A stretch of DNA of 64,000 nucleotides. Source: Trichosphaerium sp. ATCC 40318 (Eukaryota; Discosea; Flabellinia; Trichosidae). The notes beneath the pieces were generated by a model. It was given only the letters and a program-made list of their open reading frames with translations. It had not been told where the DNA came from and searched no databases. The position numbers were made by a program, and so were the translations under genes. Positions 36,377 through 48,087 of the stretch are shown one piece after another. Where the stretch lies: positions 124,001-188,000 of the forward strand of contig JALMLS010000556.1 of the NCBI GenBank assembly GCA_038496445.1, written 5' to 3'. The first letter of the stretch is position 1. Every line of letters starts with the position of its first letter.

Positions 36377-36874
36377 CTTCTCAGCTACAGCATTTGGCTT
36401 TTTATTTACGTTCTACAACAACACTATTAGAATACTTTCAAGCGAAATTAAGCCTTACTGCCATCGTTGTGTTTGCAAGTTTATTTGCTTTCAAATTGTG
36501 CATTGAAAACCCTTGAAGAAGTACACAATTTTTGCGAAATTTCTCGTATGTAGTTATGCGTCAGTTGATCGCCTGACGGGTCCATTATAATTATTCATAG
36601 TACAAAAAAAGACAAACCGCGTATTGAACATTGTACAGACAGATACATTTGGCGAAATTAGGTATGTTCTATTTCTTCGAAATTCGTTCTTTGATGCTTG
36701 CCTTTGTCTGACATTTTTGTCAGAAAATAGCCAATTTTTCAGTCAATAGCTCTAATCAATTTCGCAAAAAGTAGTACAAACCCATTGGAGTCACTTACTA
36801 TGAATTTAATCCAAACAAAAAAGTTATCACGTGACTATCAGCGATGCTTTTATAAAGCAAAGCAGTGCTTCATA
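36377..36874. other. Intergenic region upstream of Thg1
   Basis: The plus-strand frames here are antisense shadows of the first Thg1 exon. Beyond that I see no gene. A TCACGTGA site lies near 36827-36834. Confidence 0.4.
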
Positions 36875-36945
36875 TGAGAAAGAGGGGAATCGAACCCCTG
36901 GCTCCAGATTGAAAGACTGGCGAGTTACCCCTACTCCACAATCCC
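36875..36945 (-). tRNA. tRNA-Glu(TTC)-like element with a poorly paired acceptor stem
   Basis: Reading the minus strand, a 4-bp D stem (GAGT/ACTC), an anticodon arm with loop CTTTCAA (anticodon TTC), and a 5-bp T stem with TTCGATT loop are intact. The internal promoter B box GGTTCGATTCC is perfect. The acceptor does not pair well: 5' GGGATTG against 3' CTTTCTC gives two U-U mismatches and a G-U. The last anticodon-stem pair is also mismatched. It could be a decayed tRNA gene or a tRNA-derived repeat rather than a working tRNA-Glu. No intron. Confidence 0.6.
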
Positions 36946-37479
36946 TTTGTTGCACTTGTAACATATCCAGCATGTTGGCCGCACCAAAGAAATGAGACGC
37001 AGCAAGATCTATCTCAGTTTGAAATAGATTTTTTTTATTGTGTTGAACTTTTTCCAAAGGTTAAGCTTACTAGAAGTAGTAGTCTCCATCACACCTCCAT
37101 CCACAGTACAATAGATTCTCAGAGTTGCTAGCGTCGGAAGCTCAATAACTCTTGCCAAACGAAGGTGGACATTAACAAATTGTGAATGCTAGTGATGGGA
37201 GAATGATGTCAGTCTTTTCGTCTAAGTACAAAAAAATTACAAAATACAGCATTAACGAGCCTTGAAAACGATTAGGAGCTAGTCATTTTACCACGTGTAC
37301 TACAAAAGCAGCTAAATCCCTCACCACGAAGGATAGTTCGACAGTTTCTATTGTCTTACAGGTATCCAGCAATGTCTGTCGGATTAACTGAGAAAATAAC
37401 CTTGCATCAACAGCGCTTAACTTGCTAGCGATGTGCTGCTTAAGTACCTCCACGAGCCTTTTTTTATTGGCAACAACAC
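36946..37479. other. Intergenic region
   Basis: No convincing gene. A CACGTG occurs near 37293. The final 100 bp precede the signal-peptide ATG of the Cys-rich gene and probably hold its promoter. Confidence 0.4.
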
Positions 37480-40295
37480 ATGCTAAGACTACTTATTGCT
37501 GTATGCGCACTTGCGTTCGTTTTTGCGCAGTTGGAAGAATGCATAAACAACAATCAAGTATGTAACAATGATTGTATGTGCCCTTCAAACGCTCTGTGCG
37601 ATGCTGATAGTGGAAATTGCATTTGCCCTTCAGACAGAGTTGGAACGCCTTTTGGCGACAACTGCGAAAAGTGTACGTCTCAATACCCATCTTTTGCAGT
37701 GTAGAGGCAATTTACCCAAGCCATAAGTGAATTACTTACGCAAAACAAAAATGTCTCCAAAACACTAGCGCTCGAGCGTAAATCTACCAGCTCGCATTCT
37801 CCGATTTAAAAAATAACTTTTAGAACACAAAAGTTCTTTTTACGAAAAGGGCAGGCTGCGCTACGGAGCAAGCAAGTGGGTACTAGCGTTTCGTGTGCCA
37901 GCTCAGTATGACCTGTACTTACTAACGAAATCGTAAAAATGGTGTACGCAAAAGCACCACAAAGTACCCTATTCACTTCTTACAACGTAGCCCACTTATC
38001 TCCCTAAAATGTTTCAAAAACTGAACTAAAAAGAAAACTTACTTTACACGAGCAAACGAACTTACCTTTCACCTCATTTTACGCCAAAGACTATCCTCAA
38101 TGACCTATTTTGCAAAACCAAGACACTTTTTGTTTCAAAAAGCCTACAACTAAAATCGGTAAACTTGCCTTATTTACAACCTTAGTTGCTTGTGCGCTCG
38201 ATAACGATGATGGAACAAACAGATACCGCTGTTGGGGATTTGAAGAAGGACAGTTTTTCAATTGTGCAAACAAAGAGTTTTGTACTTGCATTAGCCCTCT
38301 AGGCGGAGATACAGTTGTACCACAAACAAGGTGCGTAATTTAGCCTTTTCAAAAGAACAACTTCATCCAACAAAGTGTCACTCTACAAAAACTAGCACAG
38401 CTAGTGATAAGGCGTTACTCAGAACCTAACTGCCGCAATCACCTGTTTGCCTCTTTTTTTTTAGTCTGGAATTCCGTCATTTCTTAATAACTGTCTAGAG
38501 ATGCCTACAATTGCTGCCCAGAAGGATCTGTATACGATTCTATTACAGGAAACTGCAGTTGTACTATCAATGGACAATTTTTTGGACGTTTTAATGAAAC
38601 TGATGGCACTGGTACGAAGCGACAAGAATCTGCTTTATATGCCCTAGTAAAGACCATCTAACCTTCTATTAGTTGTATGTAAATGTCCTCCAACTGCTAC
38701 CCTAGATGGTGATCGTTGTGTGTGCCCAGGAACACTTGTAGCTATTGATGGTACGTTTTTTATCTAATTAGTATTTGACGTTTTGTGCTCATTTACCCTT
38801 AGGTGAATGTGCTTGTCCAAAAGGAGCCACTAGAGCAGTTAATGAATGTACTTGTACTGATCCAAAAGCTGTATTGAAGGATGGTACGTGAACGAAATTG
38901 AGAAATTCGAAAGGAAATATGAGCTAACTCTTTTTGCTTTTTTAGATATCTGCTCTTGCCCAAACCCTGCTACTCAAACAGTAGGTGATGATGGTCTTTG
39001 CCAATGTAGCAACACAAGATTTGCTATTAACGCCACTACTGATATGTGCGAGTGTAGTAGCGCTTTTACTGGTTATGAGTACGAAAAAGAAAAAAAATCC
39101 ACAAATACAAAAAAAAATCCAAACAGCAAAAAAAATCAGCTTGTGTTTTAGTCAGTTCCTCCTTCGCCGAGCTATCGCCACACAAAAAAAAATAATGTTG
39201 TTCATTTGTTTTCTTTACACTCAGCATTCTTTTGTTTGGATAATACAAGTTGCTTACAAGTACCTTTTTTTTAATAGGTGCTCATTGCGTACTTGTTCTC
39301 AGGCTGATGATACATCTTGTGATGCTGAAACTGGTACTGGTTACAAATGCGAAGGTAGAGCAAATGATCTCGATGTGTGCGCTTGTGCTCAAGGTAGTCA
39401 CGCTGAACAACACTGCGGTTGTTGTGATAACGGACAAATGTATGTGATTTTTTTTTTCAAGTTCGTTTCCTTTTCTTACTTCTTTCAGTTGCGCTGCACC
39501 AACTGGTACTTTCACTTGTCTTGATATCGTAAGATCTGGACTCAAGGGTACTTTTAACACTTCTCACCCTGTCGTTACTGCAGCTCTCCTGGACGACTTC
39601 TGGTGCGCATTCTTTTCTTTTTTTTTTCCGAAAAAGTCTTTTTGTTTCTTTCCTTTTGTTAAGCTTGTGTTACTCTCTTGTTCTTACCTTTATTACCGCC
39701 ATAGCCTCACCATCAAAAACTTGGATTCTGATTGTTCTGGACTAGACTTCACTTGCAGTGAGACTTCAATTTCTTTCTTTATTGAAGTTGCTGTTTTGCC
39801 AAGATCATCTCCAAACTGCACACCAACACAAGTATGTTATTTACTGTAGTTTTTTTTCACTTACCCTTTTGATTACAGTTACTACAATTACTCGGTGAGA
39901 AGATCCAAAACAATGACCCTGCTGTTGCATCACTTCTAGCAGGAGAATTCTCTGTACGCAACTTTTTTTCTCTTTTTTTCTTTCTTCTTCAAAAATTCAA
40001 CAAAACCTTCTTGTTCCTACAACTCCCTGCACCCAACAAATTCGTCATTTTCTCATTTGAATTTGAGAGTGGTTTATTAAGAGTTTTAATTTTGTGGGTT
40101 TTATGAAAAAAACGTGATATAAACGAGACGATAACATTCAATTACACTTTTTTTTCCGACTATTTTTTTTTGTTGCTTTCTGACTTTCTTACTTATTGCT
40201 TTTATTAGAGCCAAACTGTTCCTGATAGCGCTAATACATTATCTACAATGACTTCTATTGCTATTGCAATCATTGTGATGGTTTGTATGCTCTAA
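37480..40295 (+). CDS. Cysteine-rich GPI-type surface protein, 11 exons, 435 residues
   Basis: Exons 37480-37672, 38186-38330, 38499-38611, 38673-38750, 38803-38883, 38946-39078, 39278-39439, 39489-39602, 39705-39831, 39879-39953 and 40209-40295 all close in phase. The signal peptide is MLRLLIAVCALAFVFAQ. The body is a run of short EGF-like cysteine modules (CNNDCMCPSNALCD, CVCPGTLVAIDG, CACPKGATRAVNECTC, CSCPNPAT), roughly one per exon. A mixed domain follows with SLLAGEFS-type helices. The C-terminus SIAIAIIVMVCML is hydrophobic to the stop, typical of a GPI-attachment signal. Expected to sit on the outer surface. The pattern is not calcium-binding EGF; no exact family recognised. Confidence 0.85.
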
Positions 40296-41265
40296 ATAAC
40301 TCAAGCTAACAACAGAATTCCAAACTCCTAACATCGTCTCTTTTTTTTTTTGACGAGTAAGATTTACCAGAAAAAAAAAAAAGTGTAGGAAAAGAGGAGA
40401 AGGTTTTTTTGTTCTTCCACACCCAAGTAAATTAATATTTTCAAGAACAACCGTCTTTAATTATTTCCACTTTGTGGGCAACACATCAACACCATAGCCG
40501 CGTTGATTGTGTTACAGCAGGTGTGGAGAGAAAGCACTTCCATCACACTTCCGGCTTTTCCCCATTCCCGTGTACTTGATCCATTTCAGTCGCTGGAGGT
40601 TTAACGCCGTCTTTTTTTCCTATTTTGTGAAGCACCAAGTATCAACACCATGGTTCTGGGGTGAGTAAAAACGAATAAAAAAGAGATAGCCATTGATTTT
40701 AATGTAGTTTATTTATTAAAGTGTGAATGAAATATAAATGACTTTTCTTCAATACATGTCAACAGAAAGAGAATTGCTTCAACACAATATATTGCAATGT
40801 GATTACATTGATGTTTCAGACAAGACCAATGATGTATTTATGCTATGACTACAGAAACCATTGACTCAGTTTTTGGTATTTGAATTGCCTTGCTGTTTGC
40901 AACAGCTTGACCAATGGCGACCGCTACACACGGTATCAGGCGAACACAAGCTAAGTAATTACCTACTAGTTGTGCATGTCGTACAGATTGAAGTAAACAA
41001 ATGATCTTGTTTCCTTCAAAAAAAAAACGAGTTTGTTAGAGCCATAAAAAAAGAGAATGCGAAGACTGCAGGTGCGTATTTAACGATCTATATTTATTCC
41101 AAAACAAAGGCACCAGATATGGCAAGCACATAATAGACTGTCACAAATTAAGGTATTAACACGATTTGTTAGCAATACACCCACACAGCACTCGTACTAT
41201 AAACGACTCATCATCAAAAGAAGTACTCATAAGTTATGTTTATGAAGAGCAATAAAATAAATTTA
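40296..41265. other. Intergenic region, possibly part of a small gene
   Basis: The stretch 40470-40620 is richer in G+C than its surroundings and has an open plus frame (GQHINTIAALIVLQQVWRES) of about 50 codons, without start or splice support. The rest is AT-rich spacer. No RNA gene seen. Confidence 0.35.
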
Positions 41266-43947
41266 TTAAAGTGTTACTTCAAAGGCAAATCTTGAATTAC
41301 ACCCGTGCTTAATTGCAGCTTTTCTTGCTTCAAAATTTGACGTTCTTGATTTATGAAGCAGGTCTGGTACGCGCCGTAAATACGTACCCTGATGCTTTAA
41401 CAAATCAATTACACGCTCTGTTTTTTCCCTCAAACGTGTAATGGTACTGTGTAATAGCTTTTCAGTCCCGTACGAACTAGTAATTTCTAATGTCAACCCA
41501 AAGTCATTACATCAAAAAGAACTAAGAAGCTGTTTTTGGTTCGTCTATGCACAGTTCAAAACCCTCGAGTTCTACCTATCTTTGCTTACCCACCTCGTAG
41601 AAATCTCTTATGTTGTACATCGTTGTATTCAACTGATAAAACGGCAGTAAATGAGTCTGAATGATCAAACTTTCCCAGTTTTTTCCAAGTTGCTTCATTT
41701 CACTCTGGGCGAAAATAATTGGCTTGTATTCTTTATCAATAACCTAAATTGCTTATATAAGTTTGGTAAAAACACGAAAAGAGAATATCCAGTCTGCTAA
41801 AGTAGAAGAAAGGGATAAAGGAGGCAGAATAAAGAAAAAAGAAGAAAGAAAACAAATAGAGTGTACCTTTGAACAGAACGTTTGCTTATGCCTGGTCTGA
41901 AAGAATCCCAGTCCCACTCATAGTGAGGATATAACCATTCTAGAGATTTAGGAAAATAACTCAATACACCTTTTCCACCCATTTCCATAACTTGCGCATC
42001 AGACACGTAATACCTTCGAAGAAGAAAAAAATGAGAAAAAGCTTCGTTTGTTTTGGGTTTGGATGCTGATGACAAAGTGATAAATTAAAAAGAAGTGTGT
42101 CATGTGATATCATTTAAATTCTTAACCAAGTTATCAACAATCAAAGTTTGAGGATATCTTGGTACAGCTAAACTATTGCAAAAAAAAAAAAGTGAAGATT
42201 TTTGAAAGATGTTTACAAACTGTTTAGTTCTGAGACTGTGGGTTATACATACCATTCGTCTGGAGAAGCAATATCCATCATATTTTCTAGACGTCTAAAA
42301 AATTCTGTAGCAGCATTAGCACCCTTCCAATACCCATGGAATACCATCCTAAAATTCAGTTGTCAAAACGAAAAAAACTCTTGAAATATTTGGTATGTCT
42401 GAGCTTTGTAACGCACTTGAATTTGGTAGTAGACCAGTCGTATCTTGGATATATATGTAAAAGAACATTTTGGAATCGGTGATCGAACCTTAATAGCAAG
42501 TAAGCAAGTGTAGAGTACATATGACAGTATGATTGCATGCAAGTTTTTTCAAAAAACGGTGAGATTTTCATAACTGTTCATAATTAAACGCCTCAATGTA
42601 AACATAAAGTATCAATAATTATACAATTATGCCATATTCCCTTTCAAGATTGGTGATATATTAAAAAAAATAGAAGGAAACTAACATCAGGCTTGCAGTA
42701 GTAAAAAAAATTACGTGTCAAATTTTTCTGAGGAAAAAAGTGTACTTCTTAATGATACCACGTAATGACTCCATTGCGTTTAATGATTCAGCTGTAATAT
42801 TATACCAATCATCCAATGTCTTAACACCACATAATTGGGCAAGTCTATCAATTTTTGATTTTATATTAGCCTTGTAGTCCCAGAAAAAACGTCCTTGTTT
42901 CCTTAATACAATAATTAAAAAAAAGTCAAAGTATACTCGTCCTCAACAGAGTTCATTTAAACTCCATCCGTAAAAGGCTTTCAAATTTAATAACGTACAC
43001 TGTTCCCCAATCATGATGCGGGTATAACTCTTGAAGAAGTACTTTAGCACTACTATGCCTACAAACTGTTAGTTTTGGGGGTTTTTTTTGCTACAGTTGT
43101 TGACAACGTTAACATCAAGTTCGTGTCAGTAGCAGTGATAGGTTAACTAGTAATATAAAAGCAAAAAACATTGTGCATAATTTGATGAAATATTATGAGT
43201 TAATTTGAAAACAAATCAAAAGGGTCACGTGAGGGGGTTATTGCCGTTGAGAATGTAAAAGAAAAAAAAATGGGGAAAAAAATGTACTTTACACATAGAA
43301 CGTCATTGTATTCTGTCATTTTCTCCCATAATCCTTTGATTTTCCAATCATCAAGTACCTTAATATCGAATATTCTACTAACTTGATCCACAATATCATA
43401 AGGTCTATCATCACACTTTGAGAAATCAAATGAAGTTTCCTTGACACTTTTTCAGTTAACCTTTTTGTAAACATTTATCACAACGTTAGTTAAAACGCAC
43501 GTGAAATTGGACTCATCCCACTCCGTATGTGGATAGAGTACAAAAAGAGCTAGCTTCAACGAATAATCGTAACTGCAATAAGAGGATATGTTACAACACT
43601 AAAACTTGAAACGAGAACACGAAATGTTTTTATCGTTAACAAGAAAAAAATCGGTTACCTTTGTAGTATGGCTCTACCTCCACGTATAGCCAACACATCG
43701 GCTTGATCAATATTATACCACTCGCTAAGGAGCTTTACGTCTAAAATGCTCGCGATTGTGGTATCAAACATCATTTTTTGCTCTGATACATCCCCATACC
43801 TTGCTGTCATCCTAGAAGAGCGATTTTCGTTGCTTTCGGGGTTTTTAGCTGTAAAATGTTAATAATGAAACTACATTTATCTATTGTTAATACCTCGCCT
43901 CCTACGTTTAATAAGATGCCTAACAAAACGACTTGCGAGATGTGTCA
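41266..43947 (-). CDS. Tandem-repeat protein with DWY / LYPHYDW units
   Basis: The gene has many small exons. The ATG at 43947 opens a basic N-terminus (MTHLASRFVRHLIKRRRR) that could be a mitochondrial leader, and the stop is at 41266. The body repeats a unit of about 60-75 residues: a first half ending L-x-x-W-Y (LLSEWYNI, VLDDWKIK, TLDDWYNI, SPDEWYV), a short segment, and a second half L-x-x-L-YPH-x-(D/E)-W (FVLYPHTEWDES, LQELYPHHDWGT, LHIYPRYDWSTT, LEWLYPHYEWDWDSF). Introns tend to fall between the two halves. A non-repeat helical C-terminus ends FAFEVTL. I recall similar uncharacterised repeat proteins in fungi and protists, but no function. Not all middle splice sites were fixed. Confidence 0.75.
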
Positions 43948-44126
43948 TATTAATTAAACTGCTTTGTGCCAATAATCGCTAAATTACGTTGCATATGCTG
44001 ACAGAGCGTATGTCGTATGGGTTGGCAGTTAAATAAGCGTCCCAAAACAACAATAACAGTCAGTACAAGTCGTTCGTATTTTTTGCGACTAGCTGCGTTT
44101 TTACTATAAATTCTTTGTCAACAAGC

Positions 44127-45906
44127 ATGGCTTCAGATTGGTGTACTATAGAGTCGGATCCTGGTACCTTTACAAGCAATATCTGGCGTCTAACATTCTT
44201 CAGGTGTATTTACAGAACTCATCGGAAAGCTTGGCGTTAAGGGTATATATTTTGAGTGGTTTTAGCTCTAACACAAATTTTTAACGCCAATAAACAAACA
44301 CAACTAACGTCAATGCAGGTGTACAGGTCGAGGAACTTTACAGCCTTGATGACGCTACGTTTGCACAACTCAGGTGGGTTTCAAATAATACGTCATTGAA
44401 TTAACACGCTAAACAACTATAGCCCTATCTACGGCCTTGTATTTTTGTTTAAATGGCGTGCAGAAAAAGATGAGCGTCCATGTGAACAGGCATACGACTT
44501 TTTCTTTGCAAAGCAGGCACGTAACCAACAGGGCAACGTCCTAACTGTTGACGATCTCTTTTACGGTCAATCAACTGAAAAAAACTTTTTTTTTTGCTAA
44601 TGTTGTATTAGTTGATCACCAACGCTTGTGCTACTCAAGCTATCTTATCTATCCTATTGAACCAAAAAGACCTTGTTCTTGGTGACACATTAGCACAATT
44701 TAAGCTTACTACAAGCCAGTTTGACGCAGAGGTACGTCTTGTAATTAACGATAATTTTTCTTCTTTTTTTTTTTTGTTTAACCGTCATTCTTGTTTAGAT
44801 GTGTGGTCTTGCTCTTGGTAATATCGATGTCATAAGAAAGACACATAATAGTTTTGCACGCCCTGAACCTATCGTAATGTCATCAAAAGTGGCAACTGAG
44901 AAGGATGATGTTTTCCACTTTATTAGTTACATGCCAATAAATGGAAAGTTGTACGAGCTTGACGGTCTTAAACCAGTAAGTACAATTGAGTTGCAATTTA
45001 ATACTAATAAAATAATAAAGGGTCCTATTCTATTGGGTGATGTGACAGAGGAGAATTGGTTGGCTAAAGCACGTGAAAATTTGCAAACAAGGATTCAAAA
45101 GTAAGTGCTTTTGAAAAAAAAAAATGTTGAAAAGTTTTTTTCATTTCCTTGACTTCTTTAAGCCTTTTAATAAATTAAACAGTGTCATCCTAATTTATTT
45201 AACTACCATTACTAAATGACACCTTTGTAATAAAAAAATACGCCATCAAGCGCCTGTTTTTTGATGATTTTTTTGTTTTGGTGTGGAGGTAATATAACGT
45301 TTTTTTGTAGATACAGCGCATCAGAAATCCGATTTAACCTCATGGCAGTAGTCCGTAATAAACAAGAGCAATATGAAGAACAGATTGCAAAGAATGAAAA
45401 GACATTAGAAGCACTACAAGCAAAGCTAGCAGGAGGAGGTAAAAAAAAAATTTTGACAGTCTATTTTCGCTCATACTTTTTGATTATAGATGTTATGGAA
45501 ACCGAAGACATTGGTGAAATTCCAAGTGATCCAGATCAAATAAAGACGAAGATTACTTTGCTCACAGAAGAGTCTGCAAGACTAAAAGCACAAGTAGAGC
45601 AAGAAAAAGCTAAAAAAAACAAGTGGGCAGTACGTGTTTGTTCTCTTTTTTTTTTTTTTTTGGTTTGTAGAGTTAATCTACAAAAACTTGTCAGTGAAGC
45701 CTTCAGGTCTCTAACTTCTGTTTTCTTGTTTAGCAAGAGAATGTTCGTCGTAGACATAACTACTTCCCATTCTTGTTCAATCTTTTGAAAGTACTTGCTG
45801 ATAAAGAAGTTCTACCTGATCTCATTGAGAGCGCCAAAAAGAAAGAGCAAGAACAGTTGGCACAGAAACAAGAAAAAGCCAAGGCTGAAGCAGCAGCTAA
45901 ACAGTA
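44127..45906 (+). CDS. UCHL5: UCHL5/UCH37-type ubiquitin C-terminal hydrolase
   Basis: UCHL5 is a cysteine deubiquitinase of the proteasome and INO80 complex. The ATG at 44127 begins [13 protein letters not shown], followed by [19 protein letters not shown]. Catalytic residues are in place: [15 protein letters not shown] (nucleophile Cys), [11 protein letters not shown] (His) and LYELDGLKP (Asp). The C-terminal ULD helices follow ([18 protein letters not shown], then after two introns [15 protein letters not shown]), and the protein ends in a Lys/Ala/Glu-rich coil. The ULD and the NYFPF motif separate it from short UCHL1/3. Several introns are small; one near 45650 has a long T tract. The start is divergent from the repeat gene, with only 180 bp between the two ATGs. 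Confidence 0.93.
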
Positions 45907-46066
45907 GATAGAGGCGTTCTCCCTAAATACAGTAATTGTAATACGAACAATGTACCACCATTTGTCAATGTTCTTTCTTTTGATCAATCCAACGTCTACT
46001 TGCCTTTATCTCTTGTTTTTTGTATTCTGAATATGTAAACACGGGCATTTTTTCGCGTGAATAGTC

Positions 46067-46570
46067 ATGACATTTCTTGCTCGTTACAAGGCTAGCAGGA
46101 TGTCTCTCGCAACAAGAGTTTCTGGCCCCATGTGGGCCAATCACACTAGGCCTATCAAGAAGGTTGTAACACTAAAAATTCTTGGCTATAACAAATACAC
46201 TCTGTACGTATAAAATTACGCGTTTCTATGCTTATTTAACGCAAATAGCACTGCTGCCTCTCGTTTGAAACTAGCCTCTAAATATCTTGATCCAGAAGGA
46301 AACGATGGCACCATACGTGTTCATGGACCAGCTCCACTAAAAACAAAGAGGAAAAAATGGGCGATACTAAAGTCACCATTTAAATACAAAAAGCACTGGG
46401 AACACTACGAGTTAAGGACATACGCAGTATTGCTTCGCATGGAAGCTACAAACTTCGAGTTACTCGACAAATTTACAGACTGGTGCTATACTGAGCTAAG
46501 TACGTACCATTTGCGCGCACAGAATAGGCAAAGTAGCATCATAATGGCGAAAAACGTGCTAATACCATAA
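46067..46570 (+). CDS. MRPS10: Mitochondrial small-subunit ribosomal protein uS10m
   Basis: Exon 1 (46067-46203) carries a basic leader (MTFLARYKASRMSLATRVSG) and the first uS10 strand (VVTLKILGYNKYTL). It joins in phase 2 (GTACGT donor) to exon 2 from 46249. Core uS10 features are LKLASKYLD, GPAPLKTKRKKWAILKSPFK (the family's P-x-x-P-t-k-r loop) and WEHYELRTYAVLLRM. The C-terminus is uncertain: the frame stops at 46570, but a GTACGT donor at about 46501 suggests another intron, and a frame at 46545-46675 (ANTIKRIAKRYELSVRHD) may be the true end. I could not make the phases agree. The next gene starts at 46687 on the same strand. Confidence 0.75.
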
Positions 46571-46686
46571 AACGCATCGCCAAGCGCTATGAACTGTCAG
46601 TTCGCCACGACACAACTTTTGCGGCATTCTCAGACAAAAAAAAGATGCCGCTACTTTTATGCTTTACAAAAACCTCCAACTGACAC

Positions 46687-47570
46687 ATGTTAGCCGGTTT
46701 TGGTGTTCGTCGCGAAACTGAAGTGTACCACGACCTATCAAATGTATACCTAGAGCCTTCCGTTGTTCTGATGCCAAAGAAATACGATTCTTTGCCTCTT
46801 GCTATCGCTAAAAAAGTCAAACAAGTTTACGAGCCAGAAATCGATACTGATCCGCCAATATCACTGGATGTCGAAGGAGTACCGCCAGGTAGACTTGATG
46901 ATTTGGTTAAATTAATACCAAGGCGCTGGAGAGAGATAGTAGATGCCGATACTGTAAAATTATATACCGATTGGTATCGCTTCTCTCATGCCTTCAGGAA
47001 GCGTTTTATTCTGGGTCTTGTTACAGGAAATGAACTTGAAGAGACAATGGGAGCTCTTACGAATGATATGGCAGAGTTAGACAGATATGAGAGACAATCT
47101 CAAGAAGATGTATTTAGAAATGAAGATATTGAGACAAGGTTTTATATATGGCCAGGAGATGGCGATGTACCAACACAATTAGAACAACCAAACGATGAAA
47201 CAACTGCTGTTGAAGATGACTCTATTATTGATCCTGAATTGCTCAAAGACGCTACTTCTAGTGTTGCGGTAAGTAATTGTATAGGGCGAAGTTCTATTTT
47301 CTAGAAAATCCTGTAGTTGGTTTTTTTTTCTAAGCACTCTTTTAGGGATTCGAGAATATCTCAAGTCTTGCAAAACACAGCGCTTCTCTTGAATCAAAAA
47401 ATACTGAGGTTGTTGCTGAGGCTGCACCTGACGCTGCACCTGACGCTGAGGGTGACGAAACACCAGTGGATTATAAGCAAAATACTCAGCCTTTTAAATT
47501 GGATGACATTCCAAAACAAAAACAAGAGGCCAACTTTTCTGAGGACATAGACAAAGATGAAACGGAATAG
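46687..47570 (+). CDS. Unknown protein, acidic C-terminus, two exons
   Basis: The ATG at 46687 opens a long exon that ends in phase 0 at GTAAGT (about 47270). The second exon, from about 47345, begins GFENISSLAK, and the stop is at 47570. The first 150 residues look folded (LPLAIAKKVKQVYEPEIDTD, then LIPRRWREIVDADTVKLYTD and FSHAFRKRFILGLVTGNELE). The remainder is acidic and low-complexity (AAPDAAPDAEGDE). No domain recognised. Its position just after uS10m suggests checking for a mitochondrial role, but that is only proximity. Confidence 0.75.
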
Positions 47571-48087
47571 GAAAAAAAAAAAGGACGACATTGGACAAAA
47601 CGTGCGTAGTTTTTACCCTTCTCGTTCTGTGCTTATTCCTTATACTTTGTAGTAGCCTTTTTCGGTATTTTCTGCATTTTGTATGTACCACCAAACCGCC
47701 AAAAAAAAAAAAAGAAGCGAGGATGTGTATCTTTCTTCTACTCAACGTATGTAAAAAGATATGTATGCATCACTCTTGTTGCTCAATTTGTAATTTAAAT
47801 CTCACTATAGTTGAGCTTTTAGAGCTACGCGTGTTGTGTTTTTTTTTGTCCGTTTTTTTTTTCTGCGTCGTTGCACGGTAATCGCTATGAACCACTCAGT
47901 CCTACTTGGAGTTACTGTCCTCGTACGCGCTAATTAAAGTCCTAAAAACGCCATGACTTAAACTTGCCTCGGCTTACTTTTACTTCATCCACTGCGCATT
48001 GAAGGAGACAATTTGTTGCTAGAGTAAAAGAGAAACTCCAAAAGAAACTACATAGGAAACACACGGTAGAATCAATAATCTAAAAAC
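47571..48087. other. Intergenic region
   Basis: A Cys/Leu/Phe-rich plus frame (47591-47881) is the sort of frame that T-rich DNA gives by chance and has no ATG in good context. A short frame from ATG 47887 runs into a GTACGC. I see no supported gene. Confidence 0.4.

Noticed and set aside
36180-36516. Plus-strand frames of 108 and 63 codons
   Set aside because: Antisense to the well-supported first exon of Thg1 containing the RLDG motif.
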